The position numbers were made by a program, and so were the translations under genes. A DNA stretch of 64,000 nt, taken from positions 1 through 64,000 of the forward strand of contig JAWWOO010000081.1 of NCBI GenBank assembly GCA_033851545.1, in the 5' to 3' direction. The notes beneath the pieces are model-generated. The model did no database searches and was not told where the DNA came from. It was given only the letters and a program-made list of their open reading frames with translations. Below are positions 45,201-53,339 of the stretch, piece by piece; the first letter of the stretch is position 1; each line of letters begins with the position of its first letter. The stretch comes from JAWWOL01 sp033851545. Its GTDB lineage: Bacteria > Actinomycetota > Actinomycetes > JAWWOL01.

Positions 45201-45369
45201 TACTGGTGCAACCGCTCAGGGCGTGTGCGCCCGGACTGAAGGGGACAGCGACAAAGGCGAGCGTCACGACCGCTGTGGCCAGGCCGGCGCCGAACGACGG
45301 GCTGTGCCACCGTCGCTGACCCTCGGTCCGCCACAACATCGACGAAAGCGCAGAATGCAACAATGCCAT
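42268..45369 (-). CDS. Large secreted protein: sugar-dehydrogenase-like propeller plus kelch repeats
   Basis: 1033 residues. A signal sequence of about 50 residues ends near GAHALSG. Residues 60-300 are a strand-rich LamG/DUF1349-like domain (QLGFSSDAGKLV; YEQAGLWWGNDEDNYVKLVV). About 325-720 resembles soluble glucose/sorbosone dehydrogenase propellers (PTAMAFGPDGRLYVTELLGKI; GLRNSYDFVWHSDGSLYAPENG; GDQNDFLYRVQRGHYYGHPNP; EGPDGTIYVGEFS). About 745-1033 are five to six kelch repeats with the unit G-K-L-Y-V-F-G-G ... Y-D-P-A-T-N-x-W. Likely an extracellular carbohydrate-binding or oxidising protein; PQQ use is not shown. ATG 45369; Met11 is an alternative. Confidence 0.82.
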   Translation of the reverse strand: MALLHSALSSMLWRTEGQRRWHSPSFGAGLATAVVTLAFVAVPFSPGAHALSGCTSNSRQISTLSCSEILVTAPYQLGFSSDAGKLVAGNGVGTGFTMVDPPTNGVGYQPQNLLVSTATPGTLAITTDKGIAWLGSNAQQNAVGVGIHPGRLMDLTTTLVNPPLGSGGYEQAGLWWGNDEDNYVKLVVISKPGSTGVRTDIQLAMELAGGNAKTIDTPDLPSLAGSRVAFTLHTDPVSGRVTGAYTVNGGAPVTVGTLTPPAALFSADAAGIDPTIGTNTFGGVFATHRNAAAALQYRFDNFTLQDVTPITPPPPPGSPTFQRFSIGGTVSSPTAMAFGPDGRLYVTELLGKIHALTLDSAHLVTADQVITNLGSRLTTGLTIDAASTATNVILWVSHSDPDLAGPDPTTGAGGGAANSSAVAKITVNPVSRTAVRATPDPITGLPRSQANHTINAVHFGPVQPDGRRRLFIAVAGNTGAGAPNNSTESLGEFGLREEQPLSAAILEADVFGPGFDGSCANTTDIYAAAPCSVTTFGTGLRNSYDFVWHSDGSLYAPENGASVGPTYPRSPTAPCAGLAPYPANDPGDQNDFLYRVQRGHYYGHPNPHRLPTAECVFKNGSLQGVPPLSTYQSPIADLGPHKSADGIIEYRSSAFGGAMRGNLLITNYSIGDDITRVVLSADGTSVVSRTSLVTGFTDPLPLVEGPDGTIYVGEFSAKRITALVPDTTVATGPGTWVTKAPMPLAILDAGGTALSGKLYAVGGKTSASHLRSLYVYDPATNAWSAGPALPAAYPAVENPAVVAYNGKLYVFGGSTAAFSGAVASAAVFDPSSRVWTMLASMPIGLGGAAAEAIGSTIYVAGGMGADGASVNRLSIYNPATNSWSLGTAMSTRRDNPGSAALGGKLYVFGGRTRNADGTTPVATLNSVEAFDPATNLWQARAAMPTGRRTMAVGTINGRAQLAGGERSTTASGTFAQNEEYDPVANTWRALTAMPTPRHGSVAGTINSVWYVAGGGPATGASYSAVTEAFSFTP

Positions 45370-46036
45370 TTAAAGCCCCCCAAACGGACCTGCAACGGCG
45401 ATAATCCCCGGGCCACCATGTCACCGCGAACCCACTGTGGCAATGGGCCTTGGTCGACCGCTTGCGGGAGCGGCCGAGGTTCGTTCTCCTGCGTGACTGT
45501 TCGCTCTCGCTGCGTGTGCGGCGGTTAGGTTTCGAAACCCGGAACAATAGCGCCGAGTTCCAGAATGCACCGATTCGGGGTAATTGCGCGTGAGCACCTA
45601 ATAGCAACGTTTTGTCCGCCGGGCTCGCGCCTGGGCTTGGATGGGAGGGCCGCGACCCAGCATCAGCCACAACCGGTTGGCAGGTAAGGCTTTCGTGATC
45701 GAGGAGCGAGAAGGCGGGGTACGGCGGGCTGCCGTTTAGGTCACTGTTTTGTAGCCCTCACGGGGCGATCGCTGCCGACTGGCCCCGCGTGGCCGGGGCA
45801 CGGGCCTTCAGTGCCGACCGTCGATTAGGCGGTCTGCTCGGAAAGCCGGGTGCGAATGTGCTTGAGGCGGCATGGGTAAGAAAAGGACCGGCTGTTGTGA
45901 GGTCCTTGATCACGGCGGAGCCTGCGCCTCGACCCGCATGATCTGGGCAATCTTTTGGCCAGGGTCAATCGTCACCGGTTCGGACCGGAATTGTGTGGTG
46001 CGCAACAACGGTCTGGGGGCCGCCGAGCGGCGGCCG
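45370..46036. other. 667-bp intergenic region, no gene seen
   Basis: Upstream of the secreted-protein gene, which is transcribed away to the left. Frames here are short and without motifs. The stretch includes the promoter of the 1033-aa gene near its left end. I looked for a c-di-AMP (ydaO-type) riboswitch, frequent before secreted wall proteins in actinobacteria, and did not find its conserved boxes. Confidence 0.4.
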
Positions 46037-46660
46037 TCAGGGGCGGCCGCGCAGTGTCGACACCCCGGGTCCGGAAAGCTCGTCCAGGGCGGACTTGCGG
46101 CCGGTTGAGGCGAGAAGCAGCGCGATGGCCGGTCCCCGTACGGTTGGACCGGTGCCGACGGAGAAGTCGATGTCGCTCGGCTGCAGCGTCAACCCGGCGA
46201 CGCGGTCCTTGCCGCCGATGATGGTGTTGCTGCCGGCATAGAAGGCGAGAGCCCTGGTCACCTCGGCAAGCGGGTAGTCCCTCCGGATGCCCAGCGGACG
46301 GCGGATGTCCTCGCCGTGGACAAAGGCTTCGCCCAGCCAGGTCGCCTTCGGTCCGGGTGGGGCCGTCTCGCGCGGTTCAGCCGCGCGGAAGGCCGCCATC
46401 GTCGCGCCAGGACCGCCGGCGCCTTCGGTGGCGACCTGCTCGGCGGCGAACCGGTCGAAGTCGAACCGCGCGCCGGCGAATCGGGTGGCGAAGCGCAGTG
46501 GCGTCATCTTCGCCGCCGACAGCAGGTGGGCGAGGACGTTCGCCACGGTCCAGTCGCTGCACAGGGACGGCGTCGACCACTCCGTGTCGTTGAGGTCTGA
46601 GACGTCATCGAGGAGCGCTTTGCGCTCGGCATGGATGGTGGGCCAGATGGAGTCGGGCAT
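46037..46660 (-). CDS. Maleylpyruvate isomerase-type (MDMPI/DinB-like) mycothiol-dependent protein
   Basis: 207 residues from ATG 46660, preceded by AGGAG; the frame is open upstream without a better start. The N-terminal four-helix MDMPI domain is clear: ALLDDVSDLNDTEWSTPSLCSDWTVANVLAHLLSAA, with the metal-binding His in V-L-A-H-L-L and H-G-E-D-I-R-R-P further on. The C-terminal GLTLQPSDIDFSVGTGPTVRGPAIALLLASTGR is the usual second domain. Members use mycothiol and act as isomerases or transferases; the substrate here is unknown. Divergent from the SQR-like flavoprotein gene. Confidence 0.9.
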   Translation of the reverse strand: MPDSIWPTIHAERKALLDDVSDLNDTEWSTPSLCSDWTVANVLAHLLSAAKMTPLRFATRFAGARFDFDRFAAEQVATEGAGGPGATMAAFRAAEPRETAPPGPKATWLGEAFVHGEDIRRPLGIRRDYPLAEVTRALAFYAGSNTIIGGKDRVAGLTLQPSDIDFSVGTGPTVRGPAIALLLASTGRKSALDELSGPGVSTLRGRP

Positions 46661-46811
46661 GGTAGCTCCTGGGTCGAGGACGGCCGGTGCGCCAACGAGT
46701 GGTCGATGTCTCACCGAGACGTCGAACGGCGCGCCGGTAAATCGACAGCCGTGCGGGCGGACCTGCAGTGATGGCCGGGCCGGCGTGAGTGCGGGGGGCG
46801 ACCGTGCCGCT

Positions 46812-47984
46812 ATGCTGCGGCGCATGCGGATCCTGGTCCTCGGCGCTGGATTCGGCGGTCTCGAGCTGACGACGAGGCTGTCCGAGCGGCTCGGGGACGC
46901 CGCCGACGTGGTCCTGGTCGATCAGAGCGACAGTTTCGTCTTCGGGTTCTCCAAGCTGGACGTCATGTTCGGCCGGACGCTGCCGGCAGCGGTCGTGCAC
47001 CCGTACCGTGATCTGGTCAAGCCGGGCGTGCGTTTCGTCGGCGCGGCGGTGCTCGCCATCGACCCGCACACCAAGCGGGTCGAGACCGATGCCGGCACCT
47101 TCGAAGCGGACATCCTCGTCATCGCCCTTGGTGCCGACCTGCACCCGCAGGCGACGCCCGGGCTCGTCGAGGGTGGTCACGAGTTCTACACGGTGGCAGG
47201 CGCTTTCGGACTGCGCGACGTGCTGGCGTCCTTCGAGGGTGGTCGCGTCATCGTGGCGGTGACGTCAACGCCGTTCAAGTGTCCGCCGGCACCCAGCGAG
47301 ACAGCCTTGCTGATGCACGACTACCTCAGTGAGCGTGGCCTCCGCGACAAGTCCTCCATTGCGCTCGTCATGCCGATGGGCGTTCCGATTCCACCATCGC
47401 CGGCTGCATCCGAGGCCCTGCTCGCCGCCTTCGCTGAACGCGGCATCGACTGGCATCCGGAGCGCCTGGTCCGAGAGCTCGAGCCGGCTCGCAGGGTCGC
47501 GATCCTCAGCGACGGCAGCGAGATGCCGTACGACCTCTTTCTCGCCGTGCCGGTGCACCGCGCGCCGGCGGTTGTCGAGGCCGCCGGCCTGACCGTCGAC
47601 GGGTGGATCCCGGTCGACCCCCTGACTCTCGAAACGACAGTTGCAGGGGTGTACGCGATTGGTGACGTGACGAGCGTCGGGACACCCAAGGCCGGCGTCT
47701 TCGCCGAGGGCCAGGCTGCCGTCGTCGCCGATCGGATCATCGCGTTGATCCGCGGCGATGCGACGTCGGCGGAGTACGACGGGAACGGTATGTGCTACCT
47801 GGAGTTCGGCCGTGACCAGGTGGCCAGGGTGGAAGTCACCTTCCTCAGCGGCCAGCAGCCGAGGGGCGAACTCGAAGGACCGTCGAGGGAGCTGGCGGCC
47901 CAGAAGGTCGAGTTCGGCGCGAGCCGGATCGCCCGCTGGTTCGGCCAGGGACAATCGGCGGTTGGCGCTGAGCGCGCCCTCTGA
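46812..47984 (+). CDS. FAD-dependent NAD(P)/sulfide:quinone oxidoreductase-like flavoprotein
   Basis: 390 residues from ATG 46812 (a second ATG at 46824 gives MRILVLGAGFGGLE directly). FAD-binding GAGFGGLE lies at the N-terminus; FEADILVIALGADLHPQATPG follows; TPFKCPPAPSETALLMHDYL has the conserved cysteine region of SQR-like enzymes; the second flavin motif is TTVAGVYAIGDVTSVGTPKAGVFAEGQA. It probably passes electrons to quinone or a similar acceptor. Donor unknown. The open frame far upstream overlaps the MDMPI gene and is not real. The 3' end is overlapped on the other strand by the unusually long MFS reading frame. Confidence 0.88.
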   Translation: MLRRMRILVLGAGFGGLELTTRLSERLGDAADVVLVDQSDSFVFGFSKLDVMFGRTLPAAVVHPYRDLVKPGVRFVGAAVLAIDPHTKRVETDAGTFEADILVIALGADLHPQATPGLVEGGHEFYTVAGAFGLRDVLASFEGGRVIVAVTSTPFKCPPAPSETALLMHDYLSERGLRDKSSIALVMPMGVPIPPSPAASEALLAAFAERGIDWHPERLVRELEPARRVAILSDGSEMPYDLFLAVPVHRAPAVVEAAGLTVDGWIPVDPLTLETTVAGVYAIGDVTSVGTPKAGVFAEGQAAVVADRIIALIRGDATSAEYDGNGMCYLEFGRDQVARVEVTFLSGQQPRGELEGPSRELAAQKVEFGASRIARWFGQGQSAVGAERAL

Positions 47985-49154
47985 ACAGGCGTCGATCGAG
48001 ACCGCCGTCTTCGCTCGGCGTTCCAGGGTGCCTGAGACGAGGGCGACACCGAGTGCGCCGGTTGCCAAGGAAGCGCCGACCCAGCTCGGTGCGGTGTAGC
48101 CCAGTCCGGCGGCGATCACGAGACCACCAAGCCAGGCGGCGAGGGCGTTGCCGAGATTGAACGCGCCGATGTTGACCGCTGACGCGAGAGTAGGAGCACC
48201 GATGGCCTGGTCCAGAACGCGCTTCTGCAGAGGGGGAGCCGTGGCGAAGCCGAACGCCCCGACGAGCACTATCGTCACCGCGGCAAGGGCTTTGTCATGC
48301 GCCGTCACGGTCAACAGAGCCAGTGCGACGGCCAACGCCGCGAGGGTCGCGTACAACATCGGCATCAGGGCCCGGTCGGCGAACCGGCCGCCGATCAGAT
48401 TGCCGGCGACCATGCCGAGACCGAGCAGAGCGAGCAGCCAGGTCACCGACGAGCTGCTGTAGCCGGCGACCTCGGTCATCATCGGGGCGATGTAGGTGAT
48501 GGCGGCGAACACCCCGCCGAAGCCGAGGACGGTCATCGCCATGGCAAGAAGAACCTGGACGTTCTTGAAGGCCGACAGCTCCTGCGTCAGGTGCACGTCC
48601 GCCGGACGAGGTATCGGCGGCACCAGGCGGGCGATGCCCATGAGGCCGACCACCCCCAGCCCCGCCACGAGTCCGAACGTGACACGCCAGCCGGCCGACT
48701 GGCCGATGAAGGTTCCCAGCGGCACGCCGACCACGTTCGCGATCGTCAGTCCGGTGAACATGGTGGCGATCGCGCCTGCCTTCTTCTCGGGTGCGACGAG
48801 GTCAGCGGCGACGACGGCGCCGATACCGAAGAAGGCACCGTGCGCCAATGAGGCCACGACCCGGCCGACCAGCAAGAACGCGAAGGACGGTGCGACCGCC
48901 GACAGTGCGTTGCCCAGGACGAACACGCCCATCAGCAGCATCAGCATCCGGTCACGCCGGATCCGGGTGCCGAGGATGGTCATGAGCGGTGCTCCGACGA
49001 GCACTCCCAATGCGTATCCGGTGACCAGCCAGCCGGCCGTCGGGATGCTCACGCCGAAGTCGTTCGCGACGCCCGGCAGCAGGCCGATGATCACGAACTC
49101 GGTCGTTCCGATGGCGAACGCGCCGATGGCCAGCGCCAGTAATGCCAATGGCAT
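47265..49154 (-). CDS. MFS transporter (DHA1, AraJ-like) with reading frame running on into the convergent gene
   Basis: From ATG 49154 the frame gives MPLALLALAIGAFAIGTTEF, the typical first helix of AraJ/chloramphenicol-efflux-type carriers, and twelve hydrophobic segments up to about residue 390 (LVIAAGLGYTAPSWVGASLATGALGVALV). LGTRIRRDRMLM is the loop 2-3 motif. A normal carrier would end near 47980. Here no stop occurs until 47265, adding about 240 residues of Arg/Pro/His-rich, non-membrane sequence antisense to the flavoprotein gene. A lost stop or a small indel near 47985-48010 is likely. An ATG at 49169 is an alternative start. Divergent from a MarR gene. Confidence 0.85.
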   Translation of the reverse strand: MPLALLALAIGAFAIGTTEFVIIGLLPGVANDFGVSIPTAGWLVTGYALGVLVGAPLMTILGTRIRRDRMLMLLMGVFVLGNALSAVAPSFAFLLVGRVVASLAHGAFFGIGAVVAADLVAPEKKAGAIATMFTGLTIANVVGVPLGTFIGQSAGWRVTFGLVAGLGVVGLMGIARLVPPIPRPADVHLTQELSAFKNVQVLLAMAMTVLGFGGVFAAITYIAPMMTEVAGYSSSSVTWLLALLGLGMVAGNLIGGRFADRALMPMLYATLAALAVALALLTVTAHDKALAAVTIVLVGAFGFATAPPLQKRVLDQAIGAPTLASAVNIGAFNLGNALAAWLGGLVIAAGLGYTAPSWVGASLATGALGVALVSGTLERRAKTAVSIDACSEGALSANRRLSLAEPAGDPARAELDLLGRQLPRRSFEFAPRLLAAEEGDFHPGHLVTAELQVAHTVPVVLRRRRIAADQRDDPIGDDGSLALGEDAGLGCPDARHVTNRVHPCNCRFESQGVDRDPPVDGQAGGLDNRRRAVHRHGEKEVVRHLAAVAEDRDPASRLELSDQALRMPVDAAFSEGGEQGLGCSRRWWNRNAHRHDERNGGLVAEATLTEVVVHQQGCLAGCRRTLERR

Positions 49155-49285
49155 GAGCCGCCCTCTCATGGGAGTACGTCTGGAGAGACCGCATCCCACG
49201 ATAGTTGCAGACGCGGGTTAAAGGCAAACGCTGGATAACGGCGAACGCGCTAGGGTGGATCTCGCATCGAAGGGATGGCGTACCG

Positions 49286-49765
49286 ATGACCGCTACGGAT
49301 CCGGCACTGACCGCGTTGGCCCACGGCTGGTGGGCCCTGTCGCTTCTGCACGGCACGATCGAGGGTCGGGTGGAGCTTGCGCTGCAAGCTCAGCATGACT
49401 TGAGCGTGCGGGAGTTCTCGTTGCTGGATGTGCTGAGTCGGCAGCACAACGGCGAGGGCGGTCATCTGCAGATGAACCAGGTCGCTGCGGCCGTCGTGCT
49501 GAGTCAGAGCGCGACGACCCGACTGGTTAGCCGCTTGGAGGATCGCGGTCTGCTGTCCCGCTACCTGTGCCCGACCGATCGCCGCGGCATCTACACCGAT
49601 GTCACCGCGGACGGCCTGGCCCTGCTGGATCAGGCACGGCCGACGAATGAACGCGCGGTGCGGGAGGCGCTCGACGCAGCCGGCCGCAATCCCCTGCTGG
49701 CTCCGTTGGTCAAGGCCGTGGAGCGCCTGGAGGCACCCGGTCGGTCGGCGCTGTTCGGCGCCTGA
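49286..49765 (+). CDS. MarR family transcriptional regulator
   Basis: 159 residues from ATG 49286. Winged helix-turn-helix: LSVREFSLLDVLSRQ, HLQMNQVAAAVVLSQSATTRLVSRLEDRGLLSRYLCPTDRRGIYTDVTADGLALL, the wing being D-R-R-G-I-Y. Flanking helices form the dimer. Divergent from the AraJ-like transporter with about 130 bases between, so it most likely controls that efflux gene in response to a drug-like ligand. Confidence 0.93.
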   Translation: MTATDPALTALAHGWWALSLLHGTIEGRVELALQAQHDLSVREFSLLDVLSRQHNGEGGHLQMNQVAAAVVLSQSATTRLVSRLEDRGLLSRYLCPTDRRGIYTDVTADGLALLDQARPTNERAVREALDAAGRNPLLAPLVKAVERLEAPGRSALFGA

Positions 49766-49871
49766 GCTGCGGGCGTCGGTTAGCCGAATACCCTCGCCGT
49801 CAGCTCTGATCCGTCATCAGTCAGCCTGCCCGGATCACAGCCGATGGGGTGACTGGTGCAGAATCGTGTCC

Positions 49872-49967
49872 ATGGCACGACAGCCGCAGCTGCACGACAC
49901 CGCGATCGTCGACCGATCCATCAGGGCCGCATCCGACATCGCCGCCGACCTCGAGAACGTCTCCTGA
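49872..49967 (+). CDS. Possible 31-aa peptide upstream of glycosyltransferase operon
   Basis: MARQPQLHDTAIVDRSIRAA then SDIAADLENVS, ending 14 bases before the glycosyltransferase start. Composition is protein-like (a single amphipathic helix). It could be a leader peptide or an artefact. Confidence 0.3.
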   Translation: MARQPQLHDTAIVDRSIRAASDIAADLENVS

Positions 49968-49981
49968 CCACCACTGAGATC

Positions 49982-51010
49982 GTGACCCGCAAGTTGCGGA
50001 TTGCCGTACTGGCAAGCATTGCGCACCGTACGCCGCCTCGCGGGTACGGGCCCTGGGAGCAGGTCGCGTCCACGCTGGCCGAGGGCCTGGTCGCCCGGGG
50101 CCACGATGTCACCCTGTTCGCGACGGCCGACTCGATCACTGCGGCGCGACTGCTGTCGGTGGCCCCCACCGGCTACGAGGAGGACGAGACTCTCGACGCC
50201 AAGGTGTACGAGGGTCTGCACATCGCGGCAGCGTACGAACGTGCCGGCGAGTTCGATGTGATCTCCAACCAGTTCGACTTCCTCCCGCTGACCTACAGCC
50301 GACTGGTCAAGACGCCGGTCGTCACGACGATTCACGGCTTCTCGTCCGAGCGGATCGTGCCGGTGTTCCAGGCGTACCAGGACGTGGCCCACTACGTGTC
50401 GATCAGCGACGCCGACCGGCACCCGAGCCTGCGCTATGCGGCCACGATCCACCACGGCATCGACCCGGCGCAGTTCACCTTTCGGGCAGAGCCGGGGAGC
50501 TATTTGCTGTTTCTCGGCCGCATCCACCCGGACAAGGGCACCCACCACGCCATCGCGCTGGCCCACCGGGCCGGACTTCCGCTGATGATCGCCGGGATCA
50601 TCCAGGACGTGACCTATTTCCGTGACGAGGTCGCGCCGCACTTGGTGAAGGGAAACATCAGCTATGTCGGTGCGGTGGGCCCGCAGGAGCGCGATCGGCT
50701 GCTCGGTGGTGCGCTGGCTCTCGTCCATCTGATCGAATTCGCCGAGCCCTTCGGGCTTTCCGTGGTCGAGTCGCTGGCGACGGGAACGCCGGTCATCGCC
50801 CGTCGTCTCGGGTCGATGCCTGAGCTGATCGAGCACGGTCGGACCGGCTTCCTGGTCGACGACTTGGCCGAGGCGGTGGCCGCCGTCGGCCTGCTGCCGG
50901 ACCTGCGCAGGAGCGACTGCCGGACCGAGGTGGAGCGGCGATTTACCGCCGACCGCATGGTCGACGAATATGCCGACCTGCTGGGTCGGGTGGCGGACAG
51001 CGTAGACTGA
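49982..51010 (+). CDS. Glycosyltransferase family 4
   Basis: 342 residues from GTG 49982. N-terminal GT-B half: KLRIAVLASIAHRTPPRGYGPWEQVASTLAEGLVARGHDVTLFA; linker ATIHHGIDPAQFTF; the C-terminal half has YLLFLGRIHPDKGTHHAIALA and EPFGLSVVESLATGTPVIARRLGSMPELI, the E-x(7)-E donor-binding motif. It transfers a sugar from a nucleotide donor inside the cell; acceptor unknown. First gene of a run GT4 / GT4 / barrel protein / GH130. Start uncertain because the frame is open further upstream with non-coding-looking sequence. Confidence 0.92.
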   Translation: MTRKLRIAVLASIAHRTPPRGYGPWEQVASTLAEGLVARGHDVTLFATADSITAARLLSVAPTGYEEDETLDAKVYEGLHIAAAYERAGEFDVISNQFDFLPLTYSRLVKTPVVTTIHGFSSERIVPVFQAYQDVAHYVSISDADRHPSLRYAATIHHGIDPAQFTFRAEPGSYLLFLGRIHPDKGTHHAIALAHRAGLPLMIAGIIQDVTYFRDEVAPHLVKGNISYVGAVGPQERDRLLGGALALVHLIEFAEPFGLSVVESLATGTPVIARRLGSMPELIEHGRTGFLVDDLAEAVAAVGLLPDLRRSDCRTEVERRFTADRMVDEYADLLGRVADSVD

Positions 51011-51192
51011 CCGCGGGCCTCGGGTCTCGTACCCCTTGTTCACCATCGTGGTGACGCTCATTCGTACGGTTCTCTGTCGCAGTTTCTGGCGCTCGCCGTC
51101 CAACGTTGATCGGCGTTCTCTGTGCCACTGCTTCAGGACCATCTTGCTCGCGTGCGGCCTGCGCTCGACCGGCGGTGCCGTCGACGGAAGGC

Positions 51193-52317
51193 ATGTCCAT
51201 GGTCCGCTTTGGTTTCGTCAGCACCTATCCGCCGACCCTGTGCGGGTTGGCCACCTTCACCTCTGCCCTGCGCAGCGAGCTCCTGACGTCGGGTCCGGGC
51301 GCGGTGATCCGCCTTGTCGACTCGCCGCAGGCCGCTCTCGGCCCCGAGGTGGTGGGCCAGCTCGTCGCCGGTGACGCCGCGGCTCCTCGTACGGCGGCGG
51401 CTCAGCTCGCGTCCAGTGATGTGGTCATCCTGCAGCACGAGTACGGCGTGTACGGGGGACCCGACGGCGACGAGGTGCTCAGCCTGCTGCGGGCCATCAC
51501 TGCCCCCACGATCGTCGTGCTGCACACCGTCCTCAGCGAACCGACCGTCAACCAGCGCCGGGTACTCGAAGCCGTCGCCGGACTGGCCGACGCCGTCGTC
51601 ACGATGACCGGGACAGCCCGCGACCGGCTGGCCGACGGCTACACCGTCGACATGGGCAAGGTCAGCGTCATCCCGCATGGCGCCCCGGCCTCGCAGCGCG
51701 GTCAGATCGCCAGCTTCCGCACCGGCCAGCCGACCGTACTCACCTGGGGCCTGATCGGCCCGGGCAAGGGCGTCGAGTGGGGCATTGCCGCGATGGCGCT
51801 GCTCAGGGATCTCGACCCGGCGCCGAAGTACGTCATCGCTGGTCAGACCCATCCCAAGGTGCTGGCCTACGAGGGCGATGTCTACCGTGAGCGACTGCAG
51901 CGGCAGGTCGTCGACCTCGGCCTCGAGGACATGGTCACCCTGGACGGGCGCTACCGGTCCGCTACCGAGCTGGCAGCCCTGGTCGAGTCCGCTGACGTCG
52001 TGCTCCTGCCGTACGACTCCACCGACCAGGTCACCTCCGGCGTCCTGATCGAGGCCGTGGCGGCGCTGAAGCCGGTCGTCGCCACCCGCTTCCCGCACGC
52101 GATCGAGCTCCTCGGTGACGGAGCCGGGCTTCTCGTACCGCAGAAGGACGCTCAGGCCACCGCCGACGCGCTGCGCACCCTGCTCACCCACCGCGACCTC
52201 AGCCTCGGCATGACCAGGGCCGCCGCGGCAACCGCGCCTGACCTGCTGTGGCCTGCGGTGGCCGGCCGCTACCGGGAGCTCGCCGAGCAGCTGTTGCGGG
52301 CCAGGCTCGCCGCGTGA
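51193..52317 (+). CDS. Glycosyltransferase family 4 (second)
   Basis: 374 residues from ATG 51193 with GGAAG just upstream. GT-B fold: MVRFGFVSTYPPTLCGLATFTSAL, VVILQHEYGVYGGPDG, VSVIPHGAP; C-terminal TVLTWGLIGPGKGVEWGIAAM, KYVIAGQTHP and SGVLIEAVAALKPVVATRFPHAIELL as donor site. The H-E-Y-G-(V/I)-Y-G segment is typical of a subgroup found with GH130 genes. It lies 182 bases after the first GT4 and overlaps the next gene by four bases (GTGA), so the three downstream genes form a tight operon. Confidence 0.92.
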   Translation: MSMVRFGFVSTYPPTLCGLATFTSALRSELLTSGPGAVIRLVDSPQAALGPEVVGQLVAGDAAAPRTAAAQLASSDVVILQHEYGVYGGPDGDEVLSLLRAITAPTIVVLHTVLSEPTVNQRRVLEAVAGLADAVVTMTGTARDRLADGYTVDMGKVSVIPHGAPASQRGQIASFRTGQPTVLTWGLIGPGKGVEWGIAAMALLRDLDPAPKYVIAGQTHPKVLAYEGDVYRERLQRQVVDLGLEDMVTLDGRYRSATELAALVESADVVLLPYDSTDQVTSGVLIEAVAALKPVVATRFPHAIELLGDGAGLLVPQKDAQATADALRTLLTHRDLSLGMTRAAAATAPDLLWPAVAGRYRELAEQLLRARLAA

Positions 52318-53339
52318 CCGTCAAGCTCGTCCCCGCGTGGCCCCCTCTCGACCACCTGCAGCGACTGACCGACGGGCACGGCTTGTTCGAGCACGCGCTG
52401 TTCGACGTGCCGCGGCCAGAGCACGGCTACTGCGTCGACGACGTCGCCCGGGGCCTCGTGGTGCTCTGCCGCGAACCCGCGATGGGTCCGGAGCTGCGCC
52501 GGATGAGCCGGGTCTACCTGACCTTCCTGCTCTCGGCGGTCCAGGCCGACGGCACCTGCCACAACCGGATGGACAGGGCGGGCACCTGGACCGACAGCCC
52601 CTCTCTCGGTGACTGGTGGGGACGCGCCCTGTGGGCGCTCGGGGTCGCCGCCGTGCATGCGCCGACAACTGCCATGCGCACCCAGGCGCTGCGCGGATTC
52701 CGTACGGGGGCTGCCGCCCGCTCGCCGCATCTTCGGGCCCGTGTGTTCGCGGCTCTCGGCGCCGGCGAGCTGCTGCTCGCGAGCCCCGACGAGGGGTTGG
52801 CGCGCACCCTGCTGCAGGACCTCGTCGATGCGGTGGGGCCGGCCTCCGACGACGCTGCCTGGCCCTGGCCGGAGCCGCGGCTCTCGTACGGGAACGGGTC
52901 GGTCGTCGAGGCGCTGCTGCTCGCTGGCACCGTTCTCCCGGATGCCGACGCGCTGGCACATGCCTTGGTATTGCTGGACTTTCTGCTCCGTACCGAGTCA
53001 CGTGACGGGCACTTGTCGGTCACCCCGGTCATCGGTCGGGGACGGCACGACACCGTTGCCAGCTTCGACCAGCAGCCGATCGAGGTAGCCGCCCTTGCCG
53101 ATGCCTGCGCCCGCGCCTTCACCATCACCGGGGACCCACGCTGGGAGCGTGGCGTCGTGGCCGCGTGGGCCTGGTTCCTCGGAGACAACGACAGCAGCAC
53201 CCGAATGTTCGACCCTCTGACCGGCGGCGGTTTCGACGGCCTCGAACCCCACGGTGCCAACCAGAACCAGGGCGCCGAGTCGACCCTCGCCATGCTGTCC
53301 ACTGCCCAGCATGCCCAACGGCTCGAGCAGCGGCTGTGA
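52314..53339 (+). CDS. Alpha/alpha-barrel-like protein of the GT4-GH130 cluster
   Basis: 341 residues, GTG start fixed by a GTGA overlap; it ends in another GTGA overlap with the GH130 gene. Rich in helices with Trp/Gly/Asp loops: HGYCVDDVARGLVVL (32-60 region), NRMDRAGTWTDSPSLGDWWGRALWALG, YGNGSVVEALLLAG, FDGLEPHGANQNQGAESTLAML at the end. This is the look of an (alpha/alpha)6 carbohydrate-active protein, as in GH families that act on uronic or mannosyl substrates. No signal peptide. The enzymatic role is not known; position implies work on the same glycan as its neighbours. Confidence 0.75.
   Translation: MTVKLVPAWPPLDHLQRLTDGHGLFEHALFDVPRPEHGYCVDDVARGLVVLCREPAMGPELRRMSRVYLTFLLSAVQADGTCHNRMDRAGTWTDSPSLGDWWGRALWALGVAAVHAPTTAMRTQALRGFRTGAAARSPHLRARVFAALGAGELLLASPDEGLARTLLQDLVDAVGPASDDAAWPWPEPRLSYGNGSVVEALLLAGTVLPDADALAHALVLLDFLLRTESRDGHLSVTPVIGRGRHDTVASFDQQPIEVAALADACARAFTITGDPRWERGVVAAWAWFLGDNDSSTRMFDPLTGGGFDGLEPHGANQNQGAESTLAMLSTAQHAQRLEQRL

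Noticed and set aside
45370..46036. Riboswitch upstream of the large secreted protein
   Set aside because: The conserved boxes of the ydaO-type element were not found; the paired segments I could draw were weak.
49835..51142. 435-codon reverse ORF over the first glycosyltransferase
   Set aside because: Mirror of third-position GC bias; GT4 on the plus strand has all family motifs.
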